DNA of 6,909 bases from Gammaproteobacteria bacterium (GTDB taxonomy: Bacteria > Pseudomonadota > Gammaproteobacteria > Steroidobacterales > SZUA-146), in contig JABDLQ010000054.1 in NCBI GenBank assembly GCA_013002925.1, positions 1 through 6,909 of the forward strand, in the 5' to 3' direction. The notes under the pieces were generated by a model. That model had not been told where the DNA came from and ran no database searches. It saw only the letters and a list, made by a program, of their open reading frames with translations. The position numbers were made by a program, and so were the translations under genes. The first letter of the stretch is position 1; each line of letters opens with the position of its first letter. Positions 1 through 5,704 of the stretch are shown piece after piece.

Positions 1-2
1 CG

Positions 3-149
3 GTAATGGTGCGCATTGTACTTGCAGAAACAGATGGAACGTTGTCAGCTGCCATTGGTGCGAAGCTCAATTATCCGACCTTGCTTTGGATTTTTGGCAA
101 CGCTATTGGTTCGTCTGTTGATCATGAGTGCTCACAGCACCTGACGTAA
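3..149 (+). other. Possible C-terminal tail of a rightward gene entering from the left edge
   Basis: One plus-strand frame is open from the left edge to a TAA at 147-149, giving about 48 codons. Its residues include IVLAETDGTLSAA and a hydrophobic stretch around LLWIFGNAIG. The other two plus frames and all three minus frames are closed by stops within 1-131. If real, it would converge on the aminotransferase gene and overlap its last codons by 18 bases. I do not recognise the sequence. An open frame this short can arise by chance, so this is only a candidate. Confidence 0.15.
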
Positions 150-1283
150 TGCTTGCAGGCAATAATCGACGTTCTTCTGTGAAGCGCCATATCCCATCAA
201 ACCGATGCGCCAGACCTTGCCGGCCAGCGTGCCCAGACCCGCCCCGATTTCCAGGTGATGTTCATCCAGCAGCTTTCGTCGTATGGCCGCTTCTTCGTTT
301 ACATACTGATCAGGGATCAATACAGAGTTTAACTGCGGCAGACGTGACTCCGGGTTCACCAGGTAATCGATGCCCAGTTCCTGCAGACCATCGCGCAGGC
401 GTTCATGCATAGCCGTGTGCCGGGCCCATGCAGCGTCCAGACCTTCCTCCTGCAACATGACCAAAGCTTCATGCAATGCATACATTGCGTTCACCGGTGC
501 GGTGTGATGATACGTTCGACCGCCTTGTCCGTCCCAATAACCCATCACCAGGTTTAAATCGAGAAACCAGCTCTGCACTTTTGTTTTACGCTCGCGAATT
601 GTTTTCACAGCGAGACTGGAGAAACTGACAGGGGATAATCCCGGCGGTGCAGACAGACATTTCTGACTGCCTGAATAAACGGCGTCAATACCCCAGTCAT
701 CCACGAACAAAGGGCTGCCCCCGAGCGAGGTAACCGTATCGACAATGCTCATGCAACCGTGCTCGCGGGCCAGGCGACACAGGGTTGCGGCATCAGACAA
801 CACACCGGTGGATGTTTCGGCGTGAACAAATGCCACAAACTTTGCATCAGGATTGGCTTTTAATACCGTTTCGACTTTCTCCGGATCAACCGGTGAACCC
901 CATTCGTCCGCCACAACCACGGCAATGCCGCCGATGCGTTCCACATTTTCTTTCATGCGCGAACCAAATACTCCATTGATGCACACGATGACTTTGTCAC
1001 CCGGTTCTACCAGGTTGACAAACGCGGTTTCCATTCCGGCCGAGCCGGGCGCCGACACCGCGAATGTCAGCTTGTTATCAGTTTGAAAGGCGTAACCCAA
1101 CAACTGTTTGAGCTCATCCATCAGGTCCGTAAAGTCCGGGTCCAGATGCCCGAGCGTTGTCTGACCCAAAGCCTTTAGGACACGCGCAGAGACGTCCGAG
1201 GGGCCCGGACCCATCAGGGTTTTGGATTGCGGATGAAAGGAGCGAATATCAAGGTCAGTCTTAATGCGAACAGATGGGGTCAT
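132..1283 (-). CDS. Alanine/serine-glyoxylate-type aminotransferase (PLP, class V fold)
   Basis: A 383-residue PLP-dependent aminotransferase that closely resembles eukaryotic alanine-glyoxylate aminotransferase (human AGT, 392 residues). The family moves an amino group from alanine or serine to glyoxylate, giving glycine plus pyruvate or hydroxypyruvate in the cytosol. Seen directly: LMGPGPS near residues 23-29 at the N-terminus; HAETSTG at 154-160; the cofactor aspartate D182 in VDTVTSLGG; the Schiff-base lysine K208 in YSGSQKCLSAPPG; YHH at 258-260; and the carboxylate-binding arginine R359 in WRIGLMG. The ATG at 1283 has AAGGA nine bases upstream (1297-1293), which supports this start. 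The gene stands alone, with no related pathway gene next to it, so the amino donor cannot be fixed. Serine-glyoxylate and ureidoglycine-glyoxylate (PucG-like) activities are alternatives. The family call is firm; the substrate is not. Confidence 0.9.
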   Translation of the reverse strand: MTPSVRIKTDLDIRSFHPQSKTLMGPGPSDVSARVLKALGQTTLGHLDPDFTDLMDELKQLLGYAFQTDNKLTFAVSAPGSAGMETAFVNLVEPGDKVIVCINGVFGSRMKENVERIGGIAVVVADEWGSPVDPEKVETVLKANPDAKFVAFVHAETSTGVLSDAATLCRLAREHGCMSIVDTVTSLGGSPLFVDDWGIDAVYSGSQKCLSAPPGLSPVSFSSLAVKTIRERKTKVQSWFLDLNLVMGYWDGQGGRTYHHTAPVNAMYALHEALVMLQEEGLDAAWARHTAMHERLRDGLQELGIDYLVNPESRLPQLNSVLIPDQYVNEEAAIRRKLLDEHHLEIGAGLGTLAGKVWRIGLMGYGASQKNVDYCLQALRQVL

Positions 1284-1630
1284 TGCTGGAAATCCTTGGT
1301 CAGAAAGCTGCCGCCGGTCAAGCCGATTCGTCAGTTGAAAATTATTTGGGAAACACCCGTTTGCCGGGTAGATGCGAACGCAAGGATACTACAAGCGGCT
1401 GAGCCTGCCATTAGCATTTTCCGAAACCGAAACCGAAACCGAAACCGAAACCGTTCCTTTCCCCTCAACCCGTTTCCGGAGGGAATGGGGGAACATCAGT
1501 TGGCGACAACGCCCTGACAGGAGGGGCGATGGAACCACGTTAGTTGGTAATACACTATTCCCGCAACGCAGCGGGAGTATCATTCGGCGAAACGACCTGT
1601 TTTGGCGGAGGCTGTATGAAAGCTATCACT
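1284..1630. other. Non-coding stretch upstream of the aminotransferase gene
   Basis: No convincing gene is present. The stretch contains the aminotransferase ribosome-binding site (AAGGA, 1297-1293 minus), a 5-bp hairpin ACCCG/CGGGT at 1355-1369, the CCGAAA tandem repeat, and a 6-bp hairpin TCCCGC/GCGGGA with a six-base loop at 1559-1576. The open frames here include translations of the repeat and show no family features. I found no clear sigma-70 promoter for the aminotransferase gene. A GGAGG at about 1607 sits just before an ATG at 1617, but that frame runs straight into the palindromic element. Confidence 0.6.
1421..1453. repeat. Hexanucleotide tandem repeat, (CCGAAA)5 plus CCG
   Basis: Five perfect head-to-tail CCGAAA units occupy 1421-1450, followed by a partial CCG. 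The repeat lies about 140 bases upstream of the aminotransferase start, outside any credible gene. Perfect short tandem repeats of this kind can change copy number by replication slippage. Here that would alter spacing upstream of the aminotransferase gene rather than a reading frame. Confidence 0.9.
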
Positions 1631-1748
1631 TCGTCTTTGCGAGCGCGAAGCGCGCGGCAATCTCCCAACGTTGTACTGCCCGAACTTATTGATGTCACAG
1701 AAGCCGGACGGGGATTGCCGCACCCGCTTTGCGGGTTCGTAATGACGA
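1631..1748. mobile_element. MITE-like palindromic intergenic element, no transposase
   Basis: The left arm (1631-1666) begins TCGTCTTTGCGAGCGCG and ends CGGCAATCTCCC. The right arm (1710-1748), reverse complemented, begins TCGTCATTACGAACCCGC and ends CGGCAATCCCC, so the two are imperfect terminal inverted repeats around a 43-base spacer. Each arm carries its own small palindrome with different sequence but the same position: GCGC-GAA-GCGC on the left (1643-1653) and ACCCGC-TTT-GCGGGT on the right (1722-1736). From memory, the pattern CGTCATTGCGAG...GCAATC is a very common palindromic repeat in many bacterial genomes. The element is too short to encode a transposase, so it would be non-autonomous. 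No target-site duplication is evident. Confidence 0.7.
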
Positions 1749-1825
1749 TCCGGTATTTTCACACGCTCTCGGCCGTTCCGGGACTGACGCGAGGTCAGAT
1801 TGCTAATCGACTGAATAACAGCTGT

Positions 1826-1862
1826 AAAAACACCCGGATAATCCGATTGCGGTTTATCCTGG
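1826..1862 (-). terminator. Rho-independent terminator of rpoH
   Basis: Read on the minus strand, 40 bases after the rpoH stop, GGATAA (1859-1854) pairs with TTATCC (1841-1836). Inside this, CCG pairs with CGG across a CAAT tetraloop, with one A-A mismatch between the two stem parts. An outer CC/GG pair can extend the stem. A run of five T (1830-1826) follows after GTG. Stem, tetraloop and T-run in this order are a standard intrinsic terminator and close the ftsYEX-rpoH unit. Confidence 0.75.
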
Positions 1863-1901
1863 CAGTGTTTGTTTGTCAGGTTACGGTAACCCTGTTACAG
1901 A

Positions 1902-2762
1902 TCAGGCGATGTGCTCTTTGAGTAATTTGAGCCCGCGTTTTTCGATCTGCCGGATGCGTTCCGCTGAAACCCCGTACTCGTTCGCCAGTTCGGTGAGTGT
2001 GTCCTTGGCTTCATTCAACCAGCGACGCTGCACGATGTCGCGGGTGCGGTCATCGAGCGAGTTCATCGCGAGCACCAGCTGTTGTTCCTGGTGACGCTGC
2101 TCGTCTTCATTGGCTACTGCCGTACCCGGATCGTCTTCGTCCGAGGGCAGGTAAGTTTCCGGGCCATAGCCGTCACTCTCGCCGGCCGTGGGTACCGCAT
2201 TGAAGGACACATCGGCGCTCGACATCCGCCGTTCCATTTCCTGCACATCCCCGACTTTTACGCCGAGATCTTTGGCAATGGCTTTGGTGTCATCGACACT
2301 CAGCCACGACAGATTCTTTTTGCTCTTACGCAAGTTAAAGAACAGTTTGCGTTGCGCCTTGGTGGTTGCCACTTTCACCATGCGCCAGTTGCGCAGCACA
2401 AATTCATGAATTTCAGATCGAATCCAATGCACGGCGAACGACACCAGTCGCACACCAAATGACGGATCGAAGCGTTTGACTGCCTTCATCAGGCCGATAT
2501 TGCCTTCCTGCACAATGTCAGCCATGTTCAGACCATACCCGGAGTATCCGCGGGCAATGTGCACAACAAAGCGCAGGTGGCTGATGACCAACTGTTTGGC
2601 CGCGTTCAGATCGCGGTCTTCACGAAAACGATTGGCAAGTTCAACTTCCGTCTCCCGGTCCAGAATCGGAATCTGGGTGACCGTCGAAATGTACGAATCC
2701 AGGCTCCCGACCGGACCGATCAGGAGGTTTTCATTGGTTTTCAATACCAGTGCATTTGTCAT
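1902..2762 (-). CDS. rpoH: RNA polymerase heat-shock sigma factor sigma-32
   Basis: A 286-residue sigma-70-family protein (E. coli RpoH is 284) that directs core RNA polymerase to chaperone and protease promoters. Seen in order: an N-terminal region with LDSYI at 21-25; region 2 with SHLRFVVHIAR (61-71), DIVQEGNIGLMKAVKRF (82-98) and VRLVSFAVHWIRSEIHEFVL (104-123); the diagnostic RpoH box QRKLFFNLRKSKK at 137-149, which separates it from RpoD and RpoS; an acidic linker near 206-221; and region 4.2 with its DNA-binding helices (about 255-281, including YGVSAERIRQIEK). The ATG at 2762 has AAGGAG ten bases upstream (2778-2773). The gene follows ftsX by 121 bases and ends before an intrinsic terminator. 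The leader holds a CIRCE operator and a sigma-32-like promoter, so regulation by HrcA and by itself is likely. Confidence 0.97.
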   Translation of the reverse strand: MTNALVLKTNENLLIGPVGSLDSYISTVTQIPILDRETEVELANRFREDRDLNAAKQLVISHLRFVVHIARGYSGYGLNMADIVQEGNIGLMKAVKRFDPSFGVRLVSFAVHWIRSEIHEFVLRNWRMVKVATTKAQRKLFFNLRKSKKNLSWLSVDDTKAIAKDLGVKVGDVQEMERRMSSADVSFNAVPTAGESDGYGPETYLPSDEDDPGTAVANEDEQRHQEQQLVLAMNSLDDRTRDIVQRRWLNEAKDTLTELANEYGVSAERIRQIEKRGLKLLKEHIA

Positions 2763-2790
2763 GTGTATCTCTCTCCTTGGGGGCGCGATT

Positions 2791-2817
2791 TTAGCACTCC
2801 TGTAGATAGAGTGCTAA
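2791..2817 (-). promoter_or_regulatory. CIRCE operator (HrcA repressor site) in the rpoH leader
   Basis: The sequence TTAGCACTC (2791-2799), nine bases, then GAGTGCTAA (2809-2817) is an exact match to the CIRCE consensus, including the nine-base spacer. The palindrome extends to 11-bp arms (2789-2799 and 2809-2819). It lies 28 bases upstream of the rpoH ATG and 12 bases before the Shine-Dalgarno. CIRCE is the known binding site of HrcA, which represses chaperone genes until heat stress. hrcA itself is not in this window, so its presence in the genome is inferred. The repeat could also fold in the mRNA leader. It is not a terminator, because no T-run follows on either strand. Confidence 0.93.
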
Positions 2818-2868
2818 AAAAACGAATAGTTCCATAATATCCGGAAGAAATAGTTATAAATTACAGCA

Positions 2869-2898
2869 AGATAGGGGTCGGCTCTAGCCAGTTTCAAG
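2869..2898 (-). promoter_or_regulatory. Sigma-32-type heat-shock promoter for rpoH
   Basis: On the minus strand, CTTGAAA (2898-2892) is a perfect sigma-32 -35 element. After 15 bases comes CCCTATCT (2876-2869), one mismatch from the sigma-32 -10 consensus CCCCATnT. The spacing is within the range known for this class. The -35 overlaps the last codons of ftsX (stop at 2886-2884), so the promoter sits in the ftsX-rpoH junction. Transcription would begin near 2862 and leave a leader of about 100 bases containing the CIRCE site. A second, weaker candidate is a TATTAT -10 at 2839-2834 without a good -35, which would start just before CIRCE. Confidence 0.6.
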
Positions 2899-3915
2899 AT
2901 GCCGCAAATGGCGGCTGGCTGCGACCCAGGAGCCAACAGCCCCCAGCACCACGGCTCCGAGCACCAGCCACAGCCATTGCAGATCGGCGAGGCCACGCAG
3001 GCTGAAGTCGCTGCCATACAGCCCGGCGACACGGCTGACGGGTCCGCCGACCAGATGCACGGCCACGGTGACCAGAACGACAGAAATCAGGCCGCCGAGC
3101 GCCCCATACCAGATGCCGGTATACAAAAAAGGCCGCCGGATAAAGGCATCTGAGCCACCGACCAGGCGGGTGATTTCGATTTCATCACGCCGCTGCTGAA
3201 TTTCCATGCGAATGGTGTTGCCAACGATCACCAGCACAGCGAGCGCCAGCAGAATGCCGGCAACCATCACGACCCGGCGGACCACATCCAGCATTGCGTG
3301 AAAGCGCTCCACCCACTCGGTGTCCAGCTGGACCAGGTCAACGCGTGGCAAAGCCTGCAGCTCCGCCGCCAGTTCCATCACCTTCTCCGGGTTCTCGTCC
3401 AGCGCGTTGGGTCGGACGATCATGGTCGCCGGCAGGGGGTTTTCTTCGAGCGTGTCCAGCGCGGCACCGAAGCCCGACAGCGCCTTGAAGTCCTCCAGAG
3501 CCTCGGCAGCGGTCAACACAATGAGACCGTCAACCAGTGGATGTGATTCAATCTGTGCACTCAGATCAGCGAGTGCCTCTTCACTGGTACCGGGTGTAAC
3601 GTAGACGGACAGGTCAACCGCATTGGCCCATTCACCACTGATCAGTCGTGCATTTTGTACCAGCAGGTGCAAACCGGTCGGTAGTGCCAGTGCGATGCCG
3701 ATAACCAGCAAAGTCATCAACGCGGCGAACGGTTGCGTGGTCAGCCGCGACAGTGAGTTGCCAGCAGCATCCATGTGATGCCCAAGCAGGCCACCGACCG
3801 AGAGATTCAGCGACGCGGCTTTTTTTCTGACGGATGCGCCGCGGCCAACGCCTTTTCTGATGGGGTTGCGTGCATGCGGTTTTAAGCTGGCGCCATGTTT
3901 CGAAGTTCTAGCCAT
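2884..3915 (-). CDS. ftsX: Cell division protein FtsX, membrane subunit of FtsEX
   Basis: The inner-membrane partner of FtsE. The complex relays cytoplasmic ATP hydrolysis to periplasmic activators of septal peptidoglycan amidases. From the chosen ATG the protein has 343 residues (E. coli FtsX 352). It shows a basic cytoplasmic N-terminus; a first membrane helix at about 62-86 (FAALMTLLVIGIALALPTG); a periplasmic domain at about 87-214; a second helix at about 215-235; the conserved cytoplasmic loop MEIQQRRDEIEITRLVGG (237-254); a third helix at about 264-289; and a last helix at about 312-334. The start at 3915 is chosen because ATGGCTAG joins it to the ftsE stop with an 8-base overlap. The same frame is open to 3951, and ATGs at 3921 and 3924 are alternatives. 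The gene ends with TAG at 2884-2886, just past the -35 of the rpoH promoter. Confidence 0.95.
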   Translation of the reverse strand: MARTSKHGASLKPHARNPIRKGVGRGASVRKKAASLNLSVGGLLGHHMDAAGNSLSRLTTQPFAALMTLLVIGIALALPTGLHLLVQNARLISGEWANAVDLSVYVTPGTSEEALADLSAQIESHPLVDGLIVLTAAEALEDFKALSGFGAALDTLEENPLPATMIVRPNALDENPEKVMELAAELQALPRVDLVQLDTEWVERFHAMLDVVRRVVMVAGILLALAVLVIVGNTIRMEIQQRRDEIEITRLVGGSDAFIRRPFLYTGIWYGALGGLISVVLVTVAVHLVGGPVSRVAGLYGSDFSLRGLADLQWLWLVLGAVVLGAVGSWVAASRHLRHLETG

Positions 3916-4618
3916 TGCCATCATCACCAGTAAACACGCCCGTGTCTGCATTCGCGCCGATGCCAGGATCTACCATCCGGCCCTGATCCAGCGTGATCAG
4001 GCGCCGGTTGAGTGAGCTGATCAGGCTCTGGTCATGGCTTGCGACCAGCACGGTGACACCGACTTCGCTAAAGCGCGTAAAAATTGCCATGATTTCCTGC
4101 GACAATTCGGGATCGAGATTTCCGGTGGGCTCATCAGCAATCAGCAACGCCGGCTTGCGTACAACCGCCCGTGCAATTCCAACACGCTGTTGCTCGCCGG
4201 TGGACAAGGCCATCGGCATGGCGTTTTCCTTGTGCAGCAGACCTACCTGGTCCAGCGCAGCGCGCACCCGTTTGGCAATCTGTTGCCTGGGCGTACTCGC
4301 CACGATCAGCGGTAGCGCGACATTATTAAACACACTGCGATCGTACAAGAGCTTGTGATCCTGGAAGACCATTCCGATCTGGCGGCGAAACAACGGTATT
4401 CGCCAACGGGGTGTGGTGGTCGTGCTGCGGCCATTAATGAACACGTGACCGCTGGTGGGCAGTTCGATCAGTGCGATGAGTTTGAGCAATGTGCTTTTGC
4501 CGGCACCCGAGTGGCCGGTCAGAAACGCCATTTCACCGGCGTCCATTTTGAAGTCTATTGCCTGAAGTGCTTCTTGCCCACCGGGATAGCGTTTGGTGAC
4601 TTTTTCAAACTGGATCAC
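3908..4618 (-). CDS. ftsE: Cell division ATP-binding protein FtsE
   Basis: The 236-residue ABC ATPase of the FtsEX division complex, acting on the cytoplasmic face of the septal membrane. Seen: Walker A GHSGAGKST at 35-43; Q-loop Q86 in MVFQDHKLL; signature LSTGEQQRV at 138-146; Walker B LLIADEP at 158-164 with catalytic E163; D-loop GNLD at 166-169; and H-loop H195. The signature has threonine where FtsE normally has glycine (LSGGEQ), a mild variation. The protein is about 14 residues longer than E. coli FtsE, with a glycine- and aspartate-rich tail. The start codon is GTG at 4618, sharing GTGA with the ftsY stop (4-base overlap). The 3' end overlaps ftsX by 8 bases, so ftsY, ftsE and ftsX are probably translationally coupled. 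Confidence 0.96.
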   Translation of the reverse strand: MIQFEKVTKRYPGGQEALQAIDFKMDAGEMAFLTGHSGAGKSTLLKLIALIELPTSGHVFINGRSTTTTPRWRIPLFRRQIGMVFQDHKLLYDRSVFNNVALPLIVASTPRQQIAKRVRAALDQVGLLHKENAMPMALSTGEQQRVGIARAVVRKPALLIADEPTGNLDPELSQEIMAIFTRFSEVGVTVLVASHDQSLISSLNRRLITLDQGRMVDPGIGANADTGVFTGDDGNG

Positions 4619-5604
4619 GAGTTGCCTGTGTCCGCCCCTTTTAACAGAGCCTCGGTATATTGTTCGGCCTCAAATGGGCCGAGATCTTCCGCGCTCTCGC
4701 CGATGCCAACGTAGCGAATCGGGATGCCGAGTTTTTCCGCCACAGCGATCAAAATACCGCCCTTTGCGGTGCCATCGAGTTTGGTAATGGTAATGCCGGT
4801 CAATTCAACCGCATCGTTAAACTGACTGGCCTGGGTCAGTGCGTTTTGACCATTGCTTGCATCGATGATCAGCATGATTTCATGTGGGGCATCTGCATCG
4901 ATGCGCTGCAGTACGCGTTTGATTTTGCGCAGTTCGTCCATCAGGCCGTCCTGGGTGTGCAGGCGTCCTGCCGTGTCCGCGATCAGCACATCTACATTGC
5001 GTGATTTGGCTGCCTCGAAAGCGTCGTACACGACGGCTGCCGGATCGGCACCGGTGGCCTGGGCGATCACCGGCACGCGGTTACGTTCCCCCCACGTTTG
5101 CAGTTGCTCAACGGCCGCTGCGCGAAAGGTATCACCCGCGGCCAGCATCACGGAGATGCCGTTTTCCTTAAAGCGTCGCGCCAGTTTGCCAATCGTCGTC
5201 GTTTTACCCGCGCCGTTGACGCCGACCATCAGCAAAACGAACGGGCCTTTTGCTCCCCGCAATCGCAGGGGTTTGTTACACGGCGCCAGAATTTCCATGA
5301 TGGCTGCTTTCAGCGCTTCTACCAGCGCCTCGACGCTGTCCAGTTCATCGCTGGAGATGCGTGCGTGCAGGGCATCCATGATTTTCTGTGTGGCATCGAC
5401 ACCGACATCAGCCATCAATAGCCGGGTTTCGAGCTCTTCGAGCAATTCATCGTCTATTTTGCCACTGCTGAAAAGCTCGCCAAGATCAGCGGTCAGTACC
5501 GCCTCACCGCGATTGAGGCGCTCCCGCAGACGTGAAAAAAAGCCTTTCTTTTTTGGTTTTTTGGTGACACCGTTGGCTTCGGCTTGTGAAGATGACTTGA
5601 ACAT
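4615..5604 (-). CDS. ftsY: Signal recognition particle receptor FtsY
   Basis: The SRP-receptor GTPase, which pairs with Ffh to hand translating ribosomes to the Sec translocon. From the ATG at 5604 it has 329 residues. Seen: a lysine-rich N-terminus with the amphipathic stretch KKKGFFSRLRERL (18-30), expected to touch the membrane; the helical N domain (about 22-110); and the G domain with G1 GVNGAGKTTT (128-137), DTFRAAAVEQL (158-168), DTAGR (210-214), TKLDGTAKGG (274-283) and GIGESAEDLGPF (300-311). The long acidic A domain of E. coli FtsY (497 residues) is absent, as in many bacteria. The frame is open upstream to a TTG at 5637, but the ATG gives the natural start. GGAG about 14 bases upstream is a distant Shine-Dalgarno. 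The gene is first in the leftward cluster. Confidence 0.96.
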   Translation of the reverse strand: MFKSSSQAEANGVTKKPKKKGFFSRLRERLNRGEAVLTADLGELFSSGKIDDELLEELETRLLMADVGVDATQKIMDALHARISSDELDSVEALVEALKAAIMEILAPCNKPLRLRGAKGPFVLLMVGVNGAGKTTTIGKLARRFKENGISVMLAAGDTFRAAAVEQLQTWGERNRVPVIAQATGADPAAVVYDAFEAAKSRNVDVLIADTAGRLHTQDGLMDELRKIKRVLQRIDADAPHEIMLIIDASNGQNALTQASQFNDAVELTGITITKLDGTAKGGILIAVAEKLGIPIRYVGIGESAEDLGPFEAEQYTEALLKGADTGNS

Positions 5605-5653
5605 AAATGCTTTGCGAACTCCGGGGCTGCAGCGCAATCACAGCGCAGCAGGT

Positions 5654-5683
5654 ATGCTAGCGGCAATGGCGGCAATTTGCCAA
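5654..5683 (-). promoter_or_regulatory. Candidate sigma-70 promoter for ftsYEX
   Basis: On the minus strand, TTGGCA (5683-5678, five of six to the -35 consensus) is followed after 18 bases by TAGCAT (5659-5654, four of six to the -10). Transcription would start near 5647, about 43 bases before the ftsY ATG. It lies in the 100-base gap between the divergent ftsY and rsmD genes. I found no equally good promoter pointing toward rsmD. The -35 sits in a small palindrome GGCAA-T-TTGCC at 5671-5681. Confidence 0.4.
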
Positions 5684-5704
5684 TGAGCGAAGGTCTGGCG
5701 GATA

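Noticed and set aside
1421..1453. CRISPR array or telomere-like repeat
   Set aside because: Units are six bases with no spacers, so it is not CRISPR; it is a short internal repeat in a chromosomal gap, not a DNA end.
1372..1692. 106-codon plus-strand open frame over the CCGAAA repeat
   Set aside because: The SETETETETET stretch is the tandem repeat in translation; the flanking residues look non-coding.
1544..1921. 125-codon plus-strand open frame through the palindromic element
   Set aside because: Much of its translation is the inverted-repeat element and the rpoH terminator region, with no domain features.
2789..2819. Inverted repeat as an ftsX terminator
   Set aside because: Neither strand has a T-run after the stem, and the repeat matches CIRCE exactly, so an operator is the better reading.
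3916..3951. Longer ftsX start at 3951
   Set aside because: It would overlap ftsE by 44 bases; the ATG at 3915 gives a tight 8-base overlap typical of ftsE-ftsX.
5605..5637. Longer ftsY start at a TTG (5637)
   Set aside because: It would need a rare start codon and adds 11 residues not typical of FtsY; the ATG at 5604 is more natural.
4853..5686. 277-codon plus-strand open frame opposite ftsY
   Set aside because: It lies antisense to a clearly conserved ftsY, and its translation is serine- and arginine-rich with no family features, typical of an antisense shadow.
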